DNA of 8,270 nucleotides, from NCBI RefSeq assembly GCF_047607725.1, contig NZ_JBLKSS010000040.1, positions 1 through 8,270 of the forward strand, read 5' to 3'. This document shows, piece by piece, positions 1-6,390 of this stretch (position 1 is the first letter of the stretch; every line of letters begins with the position of its first letter). Under the pieces are notes generated by a model, which worked only from the letters and a program-made list of their open reading frames with translations, did no database searches and was not told where the DNA came from. A program made the translations under genes and the position numbers. The stretch comes from JBLKSS01 sp047607725. GTDB lineage: Bacteria; Pseudomonadota; Gammaproteobacteria; Enterobacterales; Enterobacteriaceae.

Positions 1-141
1 CTATCATCGCCGGATTATCCATGATCTGACAGCCGTCCCTTATAGGATGCGGGTTCACTAGGCATCGTAGTGGAACATATTCTTACCGGGCCATACAACA
101 AACCCACCAATAATTCAAGACGTCCTCCACGGGGTGCTTAC
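1..141. other. Unassigned sequence replacing lacZ; possible insertion-sequence end
   Basis: LacZ similarity on the minus strand stops abruptly at codon ACG (141-143). From 141 leftward the sequence begins GTAAGC, the same six bases that open the IS66-family ends at 5332 and 5769. After that hexamer the two differ (ACCCCGTGGAGG here against GTACGCCCAGCG), though CGTCT recurs about 20 bases in on both. No convincing protein is encoded; short open stretches run off the window edge. The simplest reading is the end of a mobile element, perhaps the right end of an IS66-type element, inserted in lacZ. A deletion or rearrangement joint would look the same. Confidence 0.4.
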
Positions 142-470
142 GTATAGATAGGGCAATCGTAGCCGGCCAACTGCCAGTTACCGGGGACCTTGATGACGCA
201 GGCGTCGGCGTCATCCTGCCTCAACCAGCTTTCCGGCACCGCTTCCGGGCGCGGGAAATAGCTGAATTGCCATTCGCCGTCCAACGACAGGTGGCTGGGC
301 GAATCATCGCCGACGCGCGCGGCGTCCTTATCCCGGTAACTCATGAATGGCGCATGTGACGGCAGTTTGCCGTAATGGGTGACCGCCGGGTTTTCCCAGT
401 CCCGCCGCGCCAGGATGTCTAACAGGGCGGCAGGGGCCGCCGGTCGCGGTTGATGAACAGCGTGGGTCAT
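138..470 (-). pseudogene. lacZ: beta-galactosidase LacZ, N-terminal fragment
   Basis: This is the first 110 residues of a protein of about 1,030 residues that hydrolyses lactose to glucose and galactose in the cytosol. The diagnostic N-terminal run is present: RRDWENP, then LDGEWQFSYFPRPEAVPESW, then NWQLAGYDCPIYT, which correspond closely to the start of E. coli LacZ. Similarity ends at PIYT, and the stop TAA (138-140) belongs to the foreign sequence. The catalytic TIM barrel is entirely missing, so no activity is possible. ATG at 470 is preferred as start because AAGG (477-480) lies 6 bases upstream; a TTG at 491 would only add a short extension. It is divergent from lacI, as expected for a lac locus rearranged relative to E. 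coli, where lacI and lacZ are co-oriented. Confidence 0.9.
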
Positions 471-518
471 AATTCGCCTTACTCTAGACAAAGAGGACGT
501 AGTACCGCAAAATGAATG

Positions 519-535
519 ATGTTATGCGCTAACAT
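519..535 (-). promoter_or_regulatory. lac operator (O1-like) in front of lacZ
   Basis: On the minus strand, 534-520 reads TGTTAGCGCATAACA, matching the E. coli lacO1 core TGTGAGCGGATAACA at 13 of 15 positions, in the same orientation relative to lacZ. The 17-base element ATGTTA-TGCGC-TAACAT is itself a palindrome with 6-base arms. It lies 49-65 bases upstream of the lacZ ATG. The neighbouring LacI keeps the operator-reading residues of E. coli LacI, which supports the call. Confidence 0.75.
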
Positions 536-541
536 ATTGTA
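536..541 (-). promoter_or_regulatory. candidate -10 box of the lacZ promoter
   Basis: TACAAT on the minus strand directly abuts the lac operator, so a transcript would start inside the operator and LacI binding would block the polymerase. No good -35 hexamer is seen 16-18 bases upstream (CTACGT at 17), which would suit an activator-dependent promoter. Inference only. Confidence 0.4.
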
Positions 542-633
542 AGCAGTTAACGGCTTTTACGTAGCGGTTCGCAAGCCTGTGTCGAAGTAAAGGTGATAAT
601 TTTCAAAGTAAAAACGATATTTTTGGCTTAATT

Positions 634-649
634 AGCGACATTAATCACA
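634..649. promoter_or_regulatory. weak candidate CRP site in the lac intergenic region
   Basis: AGCGA-CATTAA-TCACA has one perfect half (TCACA) and one 3-of-5 half of the CRP pattern TGTGA-N6-TCACA. CRP control is normal for lac operons, but the distance to the lacZ -10 is about 100 bases, longer than in E. coli. In this AT-rich stretch a chance match is possible. Confidence 0.22.
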
Positions 650-660
650 AAATTGATTTA

Positions 661-675
661 TGTAAGCGCATGACT
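661..675 (+). promoter_or_regulatory. second lac-operator-like site upstream of lacI
   Basis: TGTAAGCGCATGACT matches the E. coli lacO1 core at 11 of 15 positions and the local lacZ operator at 12 of 15. Its centre is about 141 bases from the first site. An auxiliary operator would permit LacI-mediated looping over the shared control region and possibly autorepression of lacI. It is weaker than the first site and rests on sequence similarity alone. Confidence 0.5.
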
Positions 676-767
676 TTTTTCTGGCGCTTAGCGTTCTTCG
701 CGCTTTGATTTATGATGTTAGGAAAATAATGATCAGCCCTGCGTTGGTCAGCGACAGGAACAATAAC

Positions 768-1847
768 GTGAAGCATAAGAATCCCACCCTTGACGATGTC
801 GCCCGCCAGGCCGGCGTTTCGTATCAAACGGTTTCCCGGGTGTTGAATGGATCGGCGCACGTGGCTGAAGCGACGCGCGCACGGGTGGAAAAGGCCATTA
901 GCACGTTAAACTATGTGCCTAACCGGATGGCCCAGCAGTTGGCCGGCAAGCGGGGCTGCACCCTTGGACTCGTCACCGCATCGCTCGGTTTCCATGCGCC
1001 ATCGCAAATTGCTTCCGCGATAAAGGGGGTCGCCGGCCAGTGCGGATTCAATGTCCTTATCGCCATGACCGACCAGCAGCACGAAACCGGGCTACAGGAC
1101 GCTCTCAATGAGTTGAAGGCGCAGCGGGTGGAGGGTGTCATTATCAATTTACCGCTGGAAGCGGAGTGCGCTGCGCAGATCGTCGCCGCTAATCCCGAGC
1201 TCCTGTGCCTGTTCCTGGATGTCCCGCCGGATGCCGGCGTATTCCACGTGATGTTTAATCCCGGCGACGGTACGCGCGCAAGCGTCGACCATCTTTATCG
1301 GCTGGGTCACCGGCATTTCGCGCTGCTGGCCGGACCGCAAGAATCGGTTTCCGCGCGCCAACGGCTGGTCAGCTGGCAGCGGGCGCTGGAGGATTACGGT
1401 CTGCAACCGGTTGCAACAGCGCAAGGAGACTGGAGCGCCGCGAGCGGCTACCGTTGTATGGTGACGATGCGCCAGGCGCAGGTGGCGTTTAGCGCCGTAC
1501 TGGTCGCCAACGATCAGATGGCCCTCGGCGCGGTTAGCGCACTGCAACAGCAACAGCTGGCGGTGCCGGAACACGTCTCGGTGATAGGGTATGACGATAC
1601 GGAAGACAGCGCCTATTTCCTGCCGGCGTTGACCACCGTTTCACAGGATTTCAACCGGCTAGGGCAGGAGGCGGTGAACCGGCTGCTGGCGCGTTTGGGG
1701 CAGAGCGGCGCCGCGCGCGGGCAATCGATTATGCTACCCACGCATCTGGTGGTCCGCCATTCCACCGCCGCACCGCCGGACGGTAAGCCGAGTCTGGGCC
1801 TGTTGGCCGACGAGTTGCAGCGGATAGCGGCATTGTTGAGGCGCTGA
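768..1847 (+). CDS. lacI: lactose repressor LacI
   Basis: A 359-residue transcriptional repressor, close to the 360 of E. coli LacI, which binds lac operators and is released by allolactose. The helix-turn-helix covers about residues 8-27 (LDDVARQAGVSYQTVSRVLN). Recognition-helix residues Tyr19, Gln20 and Arg24 correspond to E. coli Tyr17, Gln18 and Arg22, predicting the same operator specificity. The hinge NRMAQQLAGK follows. The sugar-binding core keeps SVSAR, DWSAASG, VANDQMALGA and YDDTEDS, containing the inducer-contacting Arg, Trp, Asn and Asp. The C-terminus LLADELQRIAALLRR has the leucine spacing of the tetramerisation helix. The GTG start at 768 is chosen because AGGAA (756-760) sits 7 bases upstream, the length then fits, and E. 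coli lacI also starts with GTG. In-frame ATG (729) and TTG (705) starts would add residues foreign to the family. The gene appears intact although its target lacZ is destroyed. Confidence 0.93.
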   Translation: MKHKNPTLDDVARQAGVSYQTVSRVLNGSAHVAEATRARVEKAISTLNYVPNRMAQQLAGKRGCTLGLVTASLGFHAPSQIASAIKGVAGQCGFNVLIAMTDQQHETGLQDALNELKAQRVEGVIINLPLEAECAAQIVAANPELLCLFLDVPPDAGVFHVMFNPGDGTRASVDHLYRLGHRHFALLAGPQESVSARQRLVSWQRALEDYGLQPVATAQGDWSAASGYRCMVTMRQAQVAFSAVLVANDQMALGAVSALQQQQLAVPEHVSVIGYDDTEDSAYFLPALTTVSQDFNRLGQEAVNRLLARLGQSGAARGQSIMLPTHLVVRHSTAAPPDGKPSLGLLADELQRIAALLRR

Positions 1848-1880
1848 GGCGGATACCGTCACCCCGTGCGCCGGCCGAAA

Positions 1881-2817
1881 TTACGCCAGACACAGTAGGG
1901 GCTTGACGGCGCGGCCGGACCGGTAGAACAGCGACAGCGCCTCGCGCCAGCGGCTAAGCGGAAAGGGCGCTAGCGGCGATAATTGCGCGCGACGCAGTAA
2001 AGGCTAAAGCGCCGTGAAGGTATTTTACCAATCGGTAGCGGACATCCCGGCCAGGGCGTCGCGCAAATGGAACCGTTGCGGCACGGCGCCGCCGGGCGTT
2101 AGGGGGACAGGTTGCCCCGAGAGCAGACCGTAGCTTACCAATGTCGCGGCAGGGGGGAGGCCCGCCAGCAATGCGCTGCCCAGCCGTCCCCCCACGGCGT
2201 CGAAAACCAGGCTGCTTTGCGCCGCCAGCCGGAGGATTTCGTCCTGGCGGTCCATCGTCAGCGGCTGTAAGCCGAGCCGGCGCAAACGCGGCGCGTGTTC
2301 TGGCGCGCGGTGTATGCCTATGACCCGCCGCGCCCCGCCCGCCGGCGCCCATTGCCCCAGCAGACGTGCGCAGTCCGATCCTGCCGCGGTCAATATTATC
2401 TGCCGATCCCGCACCGGCCAGCGCCGCAGCATCAGCTGCGCCGCCAGCGGATTGATATAGCCAACGCAGCGCGATATCGTCCGCGATATCCGCCGGCACC
2501 AGCCATTGTCCGCTGCAGTTCAGCCGCTGTTGCCAGGTGCCGTCACCCCGTAGCGGCAGTACCCGTTGGCCAAGGCGAAAGGGCAAGGTGCTTGATGTAG
2601 CGACCACCTGGCCGAGTCCCTCGTAGCCCGCGACCCGCGGCGGCTGGACCCGGTGCGCATAGGCGCCGGTAATGGGGATCACATCGGAGGGGTTGATGGG
2701 CGCGGCAATCATCATGACCTGCACCTGGTTGGCGGCGGGCGTTGAGAGCGGGGCGGCCTCGAGTGACAAGACCGCTTCGGGGTGGCCGAAGCGGCGATAC
2801 CACAGCGCACGATTCAT
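1881..2817 (-). pseudogene. MDR-family (quinone-oxidoreductase-like) zinc-less dehydrogenase, decayed
   Basis: A medium-chain dehydrogenase/reductase of the NADPH quinone / 2-enoyl reductase type, normally about 310-330 residues and cytosolic. From ATG 2817 the first frame gives the GroES-like domain, including APINPSDVIPITGAY and VAGYEGLGQVV. Near 2464-2472 the frame breaks and similarity continues in another frame as VGYINPLAAQLMLRR, followed by the nucleotide-binding part (TAAGSDCARLLGQW) and VFDAVGGRLGSALL. After SATDW come TAA (2025-2027) and TAG (2004-2006), both one C-to-T change away from a glutamine codon. The same frame then stays open through a plausible C-terminus, RWREALSLFYRSGRAVKPLL, to a final TAA at 1881-1883. 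It starts 4 bases after the mqo stop, so it was probably cotranscribed with mqo. Exact substrate unknown. Confidence 0.85.
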
Positions 2818-2821
2818 CGGC

Positions 2822-4447
2822 TTAAATCGCTTTCTGCAGTCCTTCCCATTTACCGTCCGCCGGCTCGCCGGGCAGCGGCTTGGCTTCAATGAAGGTCAGT
2901 CCCAATACCTCGGAGGTATAGCGGCGGATCTCGTTGGTCAGCGCGAGGTTACCGTTGATTGTCTGGCCGTAGGAGGGCACCATCTCTTTGAGTTTACGCT
3001 GCCAGGCGTCGCTGGCTACCTGTTCTTTGAACATGGACGCCAGCAGCTCCAGCATGATGGGCGAGGCGGTGGAAGCGCCGGGCGAGGCGCCAAGCAACGC
3101 CGCCAGCGAGCCGTCGGCCGAGCTGACCACTTCGGTGCCGAACTGCAAAATACCGCCTTTGCCGGCGTCTTTTTTAATGACCTGCACCCGCTGGCCGGCC
3201 TCAATCAGCGACCAATCCGCCATATTGGCCTGCGGATAATATTCGCGCAGGGTGTTTAGGCGATCTTTATCCGACATCAACAGCTGGCTGATGAGATATC
3301 TCATCAGCGCGAAGTTATCCAGCCCGACGCGCAGCATGGGCAACAGATTTTGTCGCGTAAGCGAATGAAACAGATCCAACCAGGAGCCCCGCTTGAGGAA
3401 TTTGCTGCTAAAAGTGGCAAAGGGGCCGAACAGCAGGGCTTGCTTGCCGTCCAGAATACGGGTATCGATATGCGGCACCGACATCGGCGGCGCGCCGACC
3501 GACGCTTTACCGTACACTTTGGCGTGATGGTTGCCGACCACCGCGGGGTTGGTCGCCACCAGAAATTGCCCGCCCACCGGGAAGCCGGCATAGCCGTTCA
3601 CCTCGGGAATGCCGGATTTTTGCAACAGCGTCAACGAGGCGCCGCCGCCGCCGATAAAAACATGGCGCGCGCGCACCGTGGACTGCCGACCGCCGTTGCC
3701 GCCGTCGGCGACGCGCACGTTCCAGGTATGATCGGCGTTGGGCTTGATATCCACCACGTCATGCTGCAAATGCAAATGCAAATGGAACTGGGGATGAAGC
3801 TGCAGCGCCGCGAGCAGTTGCTGAGTCATTTCACCGAAGTTCACGTCGGTGCCCGTGTCCATGCGGGTGGCGGCTACTTTTTGGAAGGTGTCGCGCCCGT
3901 CCATGACCAGCGGCGCCCATTCGCGGATCTGCTGGGGATCTTCGGAGTAAGCCATGCCGCGAAACAGCGTACTGGTTTGCAGCGCATCGAAGCGCTGGCG
4001 CAAAAAGCGAATATTGTCCTCGCCCCAGACGAAGCTCATGTGCGGCACATCGTTGATAAAGGTATGTGGATTGGTGAGGATCCGTTGTTTGACCAGATAG
4101 GCCCAGAACTGGCGCGAGATTTCAAAGGATTCGTTTACCGCGACCGCTTTAGCGATATCCACCGTTCCCGTTGGGGTGAGGGTGGTATAGTTAAGCTCGC
4201 AAAAAGCGGCATGGCCAGTGCCGGCATTGTTCCAACCGTTGGAGCTTTCCTCCGCTGTTTTTTCCAGGCGTTCATACATATGAATAGTCCAGCCCGGCTC
4301 AAGCGCTTTCAGATAAGTTCCCAGCGTGGCGCTCATGACTCCGCCGCCAATCAGTACGATGTCCACCGGGGGTTTATCCGCAACCTGATGCTGTTTGGCT
4401 GACGCAGAGAGAGTCATACCAAGGGCTGCGATAAAATGCTCTTTCAT
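2822..4447 (-). CDS. mqo: malate:quinone oxidoreductase
   Basis: An FAD-dependent peripheral membrane enzyme that oxidises malate to oxaloacetate and passes electrons to quinone, an NAD-independent TCA-cycle step. The product is 541 residues against about 548 in E. coli and has no internal stop. The dinucleotide-binding motif DIVLIGGGVMSATLG begins near residue 29. Very conserved blocks follow: ESSNGWNNAGTGHAAFCELNYT, NDVPHMSFVWGEDN, GYAGFPVGGQFLV, VYGKASVGAPPMSVPHIDTR, LFGPFATFS and ALLGASPGASTASPIML, then PSYGQTINGN near the end. ATG 4447 is preferred over the upstream GTG/TTG-type starts because it gives the usual short hydrophobic N-terminus (MKEHFIAALGMTLSASA). The ribosome site is only a weak GAGA about 10 bases upstream. 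The C-terminal tail is a little shorter than in E. coli. A candidate ArcA box lies about 205 bases upstream. Downstream it runs into the decayed MDR gene. Confidence 0.95.
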   Translation of the reverse strand: MKEHFIAALGMTLSASAKQHQVADKPPVDIVLIGGGVMSATLGTYLKALEPGWTIHMYERLEKTAEESSNGWNNAGTGHAAFCELNYTTLTPTGTVDIAKAVAVNESFEISRQFWAYLVKQRILTNPHTFINDVPHMSFVWGEDNIRFLRQRFDALQTSTLFRGMAYSEDPQQIREWAPLVMDGRDTFQKVAATRMDTGTDVNFGEMTQQLLAALQLHPQFHLHLHLQHDVVDIKPNADHTWNVRVADGGNGGRQSTVRARHVFIGGGGASLTLLQKSGIPEVNGYAGFPVGGQFLVATNPAVVGNHHAKVYGKASVGAPPMSVPHIDTRILDGKQALLFGPFATFSSKFLKRGSWLDLFHSLTRQNLLPMLRVGLDNFALMRYLISQLLMSDKDRLNTLREYYPQANMADWSLIEAGQRVQVIKKDAGKGGILQFGTEVVSSADGSLAALLGASPGASTASPIMLELLASMFKEQVASDAWQRKLKEMVPSYGQTINGNLALTNEIRRYTSEVLGLTFIEAKPLPGEPADGKWEGLQKAI

Positions 4448-4960
4448 GCGCAGTATCTCTTTTAAAAAAAATGAAGCCGACGCCCGGGCCATTTTCGTTC
4501 GGGTTGGCGCCCAAGGGAGTCTGCTAATACTCTTCGATTCTATTAGTCACTACCGGTTAAGTAAACTACAAAATTATTGCAACTGAGGCTAACAATAACG
4601 AATGCTAATTATTTATAATATATTGAAATTAATTATATAATAAATTGATGATTAACATATGATTAACCAAAATTTACCATCTTTATTTTAAAGCTATAAC
4701 AAGGATTTTAAGTGTGATCCACTGCATAAAAATAAAGTAACGGTTTTAAATACTATAAGAATAAATTTTTCAGCATCTCATAATGTTAGGTCTGGGCGGA
4801 CCGCCCGCGATAAAGTTGTTTTCATTGCCCGGCCGCTGATATGATTTTTATTACTACAGGGGTAATCAGGTTGCCCCGTCGCGCTTTCGCCCTGTGGCGC
4901 CGCTGTCGATGGGGACGGGCAACGTCGATTGACGGGCCTCGGGATGCCAGGGGATGACAG
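4448..4960. other. AT-rich divergent spacer between mqo and the GNAT gene
   Basis: About 510 bases between two divergent genes with no credible gene. Bases 4540-4770 are markedly AT-rich compared with the GC-rich coding regions around them. Several -10-like hexamers occur, for example TATAAT at 4614-4619 and 4636-4641 on plus and 4632-4637 on minus, so the promoters cannot be assigned with confidence. From about 4790 the composition becomes GC-rich. That part holds a 13-base perfect palindrome (4794-4806) and an inverted repeat GTTGCCC/GGGCAAC (4870-4876 and 4917-4923) in the presumed leader of the GNAT gene. Confidence 0.6.
4653..4667 (-). promoter_or_regulatory. ArcA-binding site upstream of mqo
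   Basis: The minus strand reads GTTAATCATATGTTA, matching the published E. coli ArcA consensus GTTAATTAAATGTTA at 13 of 15. The core unit GTTAATC occurs twice (4650-4656 and 4661-4667 on the complementary strand), 11 bases apart, the direct-repeat spacing typical of ArcA sites. In E. coli mqo is repressed by ArcA under low oxygen, so the site fits its neighbour. Confidence 0.6.
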
Positions 4961-5335
4961 ATGATTGAAATCAGATCGTATCGGGAGCGGGACAGGCAGG
5001 CGGTGACGGCCATCATTCTGCCGATCCAGCAACAAGAATTCGGCATCGCTATCAATGCCGCCGACCAACCCGATCTGCAGGACATCCGGGGTTTTTACCA
5101 ATCCGGCAACGGCGGGTTTTGGGTGGCCTGCAACCAGGGAGAGGTGGTGGGAACCGTGGGTCTGAAAGATATCGGCGGCGGCCAGGCCGCGCTGCGTAAA
5201 ATGTTCGTTAAATTCGGCTACCGCGGCGCGCCTTTGTTGGTGGCTGCAGGGCTGCTGGACCATGCGCGCGCCCATGCCCGCACGCACCGCATCAGCGATA
5301 TTTATCTTGGTACCACCAACCAGTTTATCTCGTAA
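4961..5335 (+). pseudogene. GNAT-family N-acetyltransferase, C-terminus cut off by an IS66 end
   Basis: A GCN5-related acetyltransferase, a family that moves an acetyl group from acetyl-CoA to an amine; the substrate is not known. Recognisable parts are IEIRSYRERDRQAV at the start, QQEFGI and QPDLQDIRGFYQSGNGGFWVA, then the beta4 strand VVGTVGLKDIGGGQAALRKMFV. The acetyl-CoA loop YRGAPLLVAAGLL is degenerate against the usual R/Q-x-x-G-x-G/A. The frame stops at DIYLGTTNQFIS, just before the family's usual final AHRFYEKNGF block. The last codon is split and the stop TAA (5333-5335) comes from the IS terminus GTAAGCG. About 30-40 residues are missing. ATG 4961 has AGGGGA (4949-4954) 6 bases upstream. 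The ORF could still yield a 124-residue product, but it lacks part of the fold. Confidence 0.82.
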
Positions 5336-5415
5336 GCGTACGCCCAGCGCCGTCTGTTAATTCCCCATCAAGTTATTGAAGATGATGTCCATTATTTTTT
5401 TAATGGGCGCAATTC

Positions 5416-5530
5416 ATGAAACAAACCCCACCAAAACCCTCAAGACGTCGTCCAAATTTCCCGCAGGACTTTAAAATTAAGCTGGTTGAGAGCAGGTGCT
5501 CCAGCCCGGCGTATCCATTGCCAAGCTGGC
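5416..5530 (+). pseudogene. IS66 accessory protein TnpA, 5' fragment (left copy)
   Basis: The translation starts MKQTPPKPSRRRPNFP and continues DFKIKLVE. After an AG insertion at 5491-5492 the frame is lost. Restoring it from the other arm gives QALQPGVSIAKLARDNGINDN, the helix-turn-helix region typical of the IS66 TnpA (IS3/IS66 orfA-like, Pfam HTH_Tnp_1 type). Only the first 50 or so residues are present, and TnpB and TnpC are absent from the window. Confidence 0.75.
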
Positions 5531-5544
5531 NCNNGNTNANNNNN
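5531..5544. other. Ambiguous bases: low-quality continuation of the left IS arm
   Basis: The string of ten N with interspersed C, G, T and A aligns without gaps to ACGGGATAACGGTA, the sequence that follows the same point in the other arm. All four called bases agree. The N run is therefore unreadable IS66 sequence, not a spacer of unknown content. Confidence 0.85.
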
Positions 5545-5685
5545 AAATTGTCATTGATACCGTTATCCCGTGCCAGCTTGGCAATGGATACGCCGGGCTG
5601 GAGCGCCTGCTCAACCAGCTTAATTTTAAAGTCCAGCGGGAAATTGGGACGACGTCTTGAGGGTTTTGGTGGGGGTTTGTTTCAT
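5545..5685 (-). pseudogene. IS66 accessory protein TnpA, 5' fragment (right copy)
   Basis: The ATG is at 5685-5683. As written, the five-C run (5671-5675 on the complement) shifts the frame and a stop follows after 19 codons. With four C, as in the left copy, the frame gives PPKPSRRRPNFPLDFKIKL and then the LARDNGINDN helix-turn-helix. The indel sits in a homopolymer, so sequencing error and true frameshift cannot be separated here. Confidence 0.72.
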
Positions 5686-5769
5686 GAATTGCGCCCATTA
5701 AAAAAATAATGGACATCATCTTCAATAACTTGATGGGGAATTAACAGACGGCGCTGGGCGTACGCTTAC
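5545..5769 (-). repeat. Right arm of the 0.4-kb inverted repeat
   Basis: This is the reverse complement of the left arm, 13 bases longer at its inner end, and terminates at C5769 one base before the pykF codons begin. It appears to be the better-quality copy, apart from a five-base G run at 5671-5675 that shifts the tnpA frame. Confidence 0.85.
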
Positions 5770-5770
5770 G

Positions 5771-6250
5771 TCCGGCGAGAGCGCCAAAGGGAAATACCCG
5801 CTGGAAGCCGTTACCATTATGGCCACCATTTGCCAGCGCCCCGATCGTATGCTGCCGAGCCGTATCGACGGCCAGCACGACAACCGTAAGTTACGCATTA
5901 CCGAAGCCGTTTGCCGCGGTGCGGTCGAAACCGCAGAAAAACTGGAATCGCCTTTGATCGTGGTCGCCACAGAAGGCGGGAAATCCGCCAAGTCGGTACG
6001 CAAATATTTCCCGAAAGCGGAAATCCTGGCGTTGACCACCAATCCGCTGGCCGCCCGCCAGTTGCTGCTGAGCAAAGGGGTTGCCTGCCAGTTGGTGGAA
6101 GAGATCGCCTCGACCGATGATTTTTACCGCATCGGTAAAGCCATGGCGTTAGAAACCGGCTTGGCGGCCAAAGGCGATATTATCGTCATGGTCTCCGGCG
6201 CGCTGGTTCCGAGCGGCACCACCAACACCACCTCGGTGCATATGCTGTAA
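5771..6250 (+). pseudogene. pykF: pyruvate kinase I (PykF), C-terminal third only
   Basis: PykF converts phosphoenolpyruvate and ADP to pyruvate and ATP. The 159 residues here correspond to about positions 312-470 of the 470-residue E. coli enzyme. They begin at SGESAKGKYPLEAV, and continue RKLRITEAVCRGAVETAEKL, PLIVVATEGGKSAKSVRKYF, ALTTNP and GALVPSGTTNTTSVHML. The allosteric domain is complete, including the GGKSAK region of the fructose-1,6-bisphosphate site. The active-site barrel and nucleotide-binding residues are missing. Coding similarity starts one base after the IS66 border, so the 5' two thirds were separated by the element or by a bad join. Codon use and reading frame are undisturbed, suggesting a recent event. 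A terminator follows at 6366-6390 and lpp lies downstream as in E. coli. Confidence 0.92.
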
Positions 6251-6365
6251 GCATCGGCAGCGGGCGCGTCCGTGCTCCCACTGATACCTTCGGGGCGGTC
6301 GCGGCGGCGCGATGGCCTCTGGCGTTGATGCGCGGCGTTCTCGGCGGGCGTTCGACAGAGATCCC

Positions 6366-6390
6366 AGGCTCCTGTTCAGGTGCCTTTTTT
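6366..6390 (+). terminator. Rho-independent terminator of pykF
   Basis: AGGC-T-CCT-GTTC-AGG-T-GCCT forms a stem with one T-T mismatch and a four-base loop, followed directly by six T. It lies 115 bases after the pykF stop on the same strand. Confidence 0.75.

Larger units (their letters stand above)
5332..5544 (+). repeat. Left arm of the 0.4-kb inverted repeat
   Basis: This copy reads rightward from the IS66 terminus into tnpA. Relative to the other arm it has four instead of five C at 5426-5429, an extra AG at 5491-5492 and a few substitutions between 5450 and 5500. It then loses quality at 5531-5544. Errors concentrate toward its inner end, as expected of a fading sequencing read. Confidence 0.85.
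5332..5769. mobile_element. Two inward-facing IS66-family left ends joined at ambiguous bases
   Basis: Both borders carry the terminus GTAAGCGTACGCCCAGCGCC, pointing inward. The opening GTAAG is typical of IS66-family ends. The arms (5332-5544 and 5545-5769) are reverse complements throughout, apart from one homopolymer length change, a 2-base insertion and about three substitutions. Each contains the start of the same tnpA gene 84 bases in. The flanking octamers TTTATCTC and GTCCGGCG do not match, so there is no target duplication and this is not one simple insertion. A single IS66 element would show a left end on one side and a right end on the other. The structure is therefore either two elements with the interior lost or a false join across an unsequenced repeat. 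Confidence 0.8.

Noticed and set aside
1149..1574. 141-codon open frame antisense to lacI
   Set aside because: Shadow frame inside a well-supported lacI.
2672..3259. 195-codon open frame on the plus strand across mqo and the MDR pseudogene
   Set aside because: Antisense to two recognised genes and without recognisable domains.
3350..4402. 350-codon open frame on the plus strand
   Set aside because: Lies wholly antisense to mqo, which is unmistakable. The translation has no coherent family features; it is a by-product of GC-rich codon bias.
4712..4732. TGTGATCCACTGCATAA as a CRP site upstream of mqo/GNAT
   Set aside because: Only one half-site fits; the second half (GCATA) matches TCACA at too few positions.
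4778..5287. 169-codon open frame on the minus strand
   Set aside because: Antisense to the GNAT gene, whose start, ribosome site and motifs are clear.
5332..5769. The 0.4-kb palindrome as a natural cruciform, origin or novel inverted-repeat system
   Set aside because: Its content is two IS66 tnpA starts, and the ambiguous bases match the opposite arm; an assembly gap or paired IS copies explain it better.
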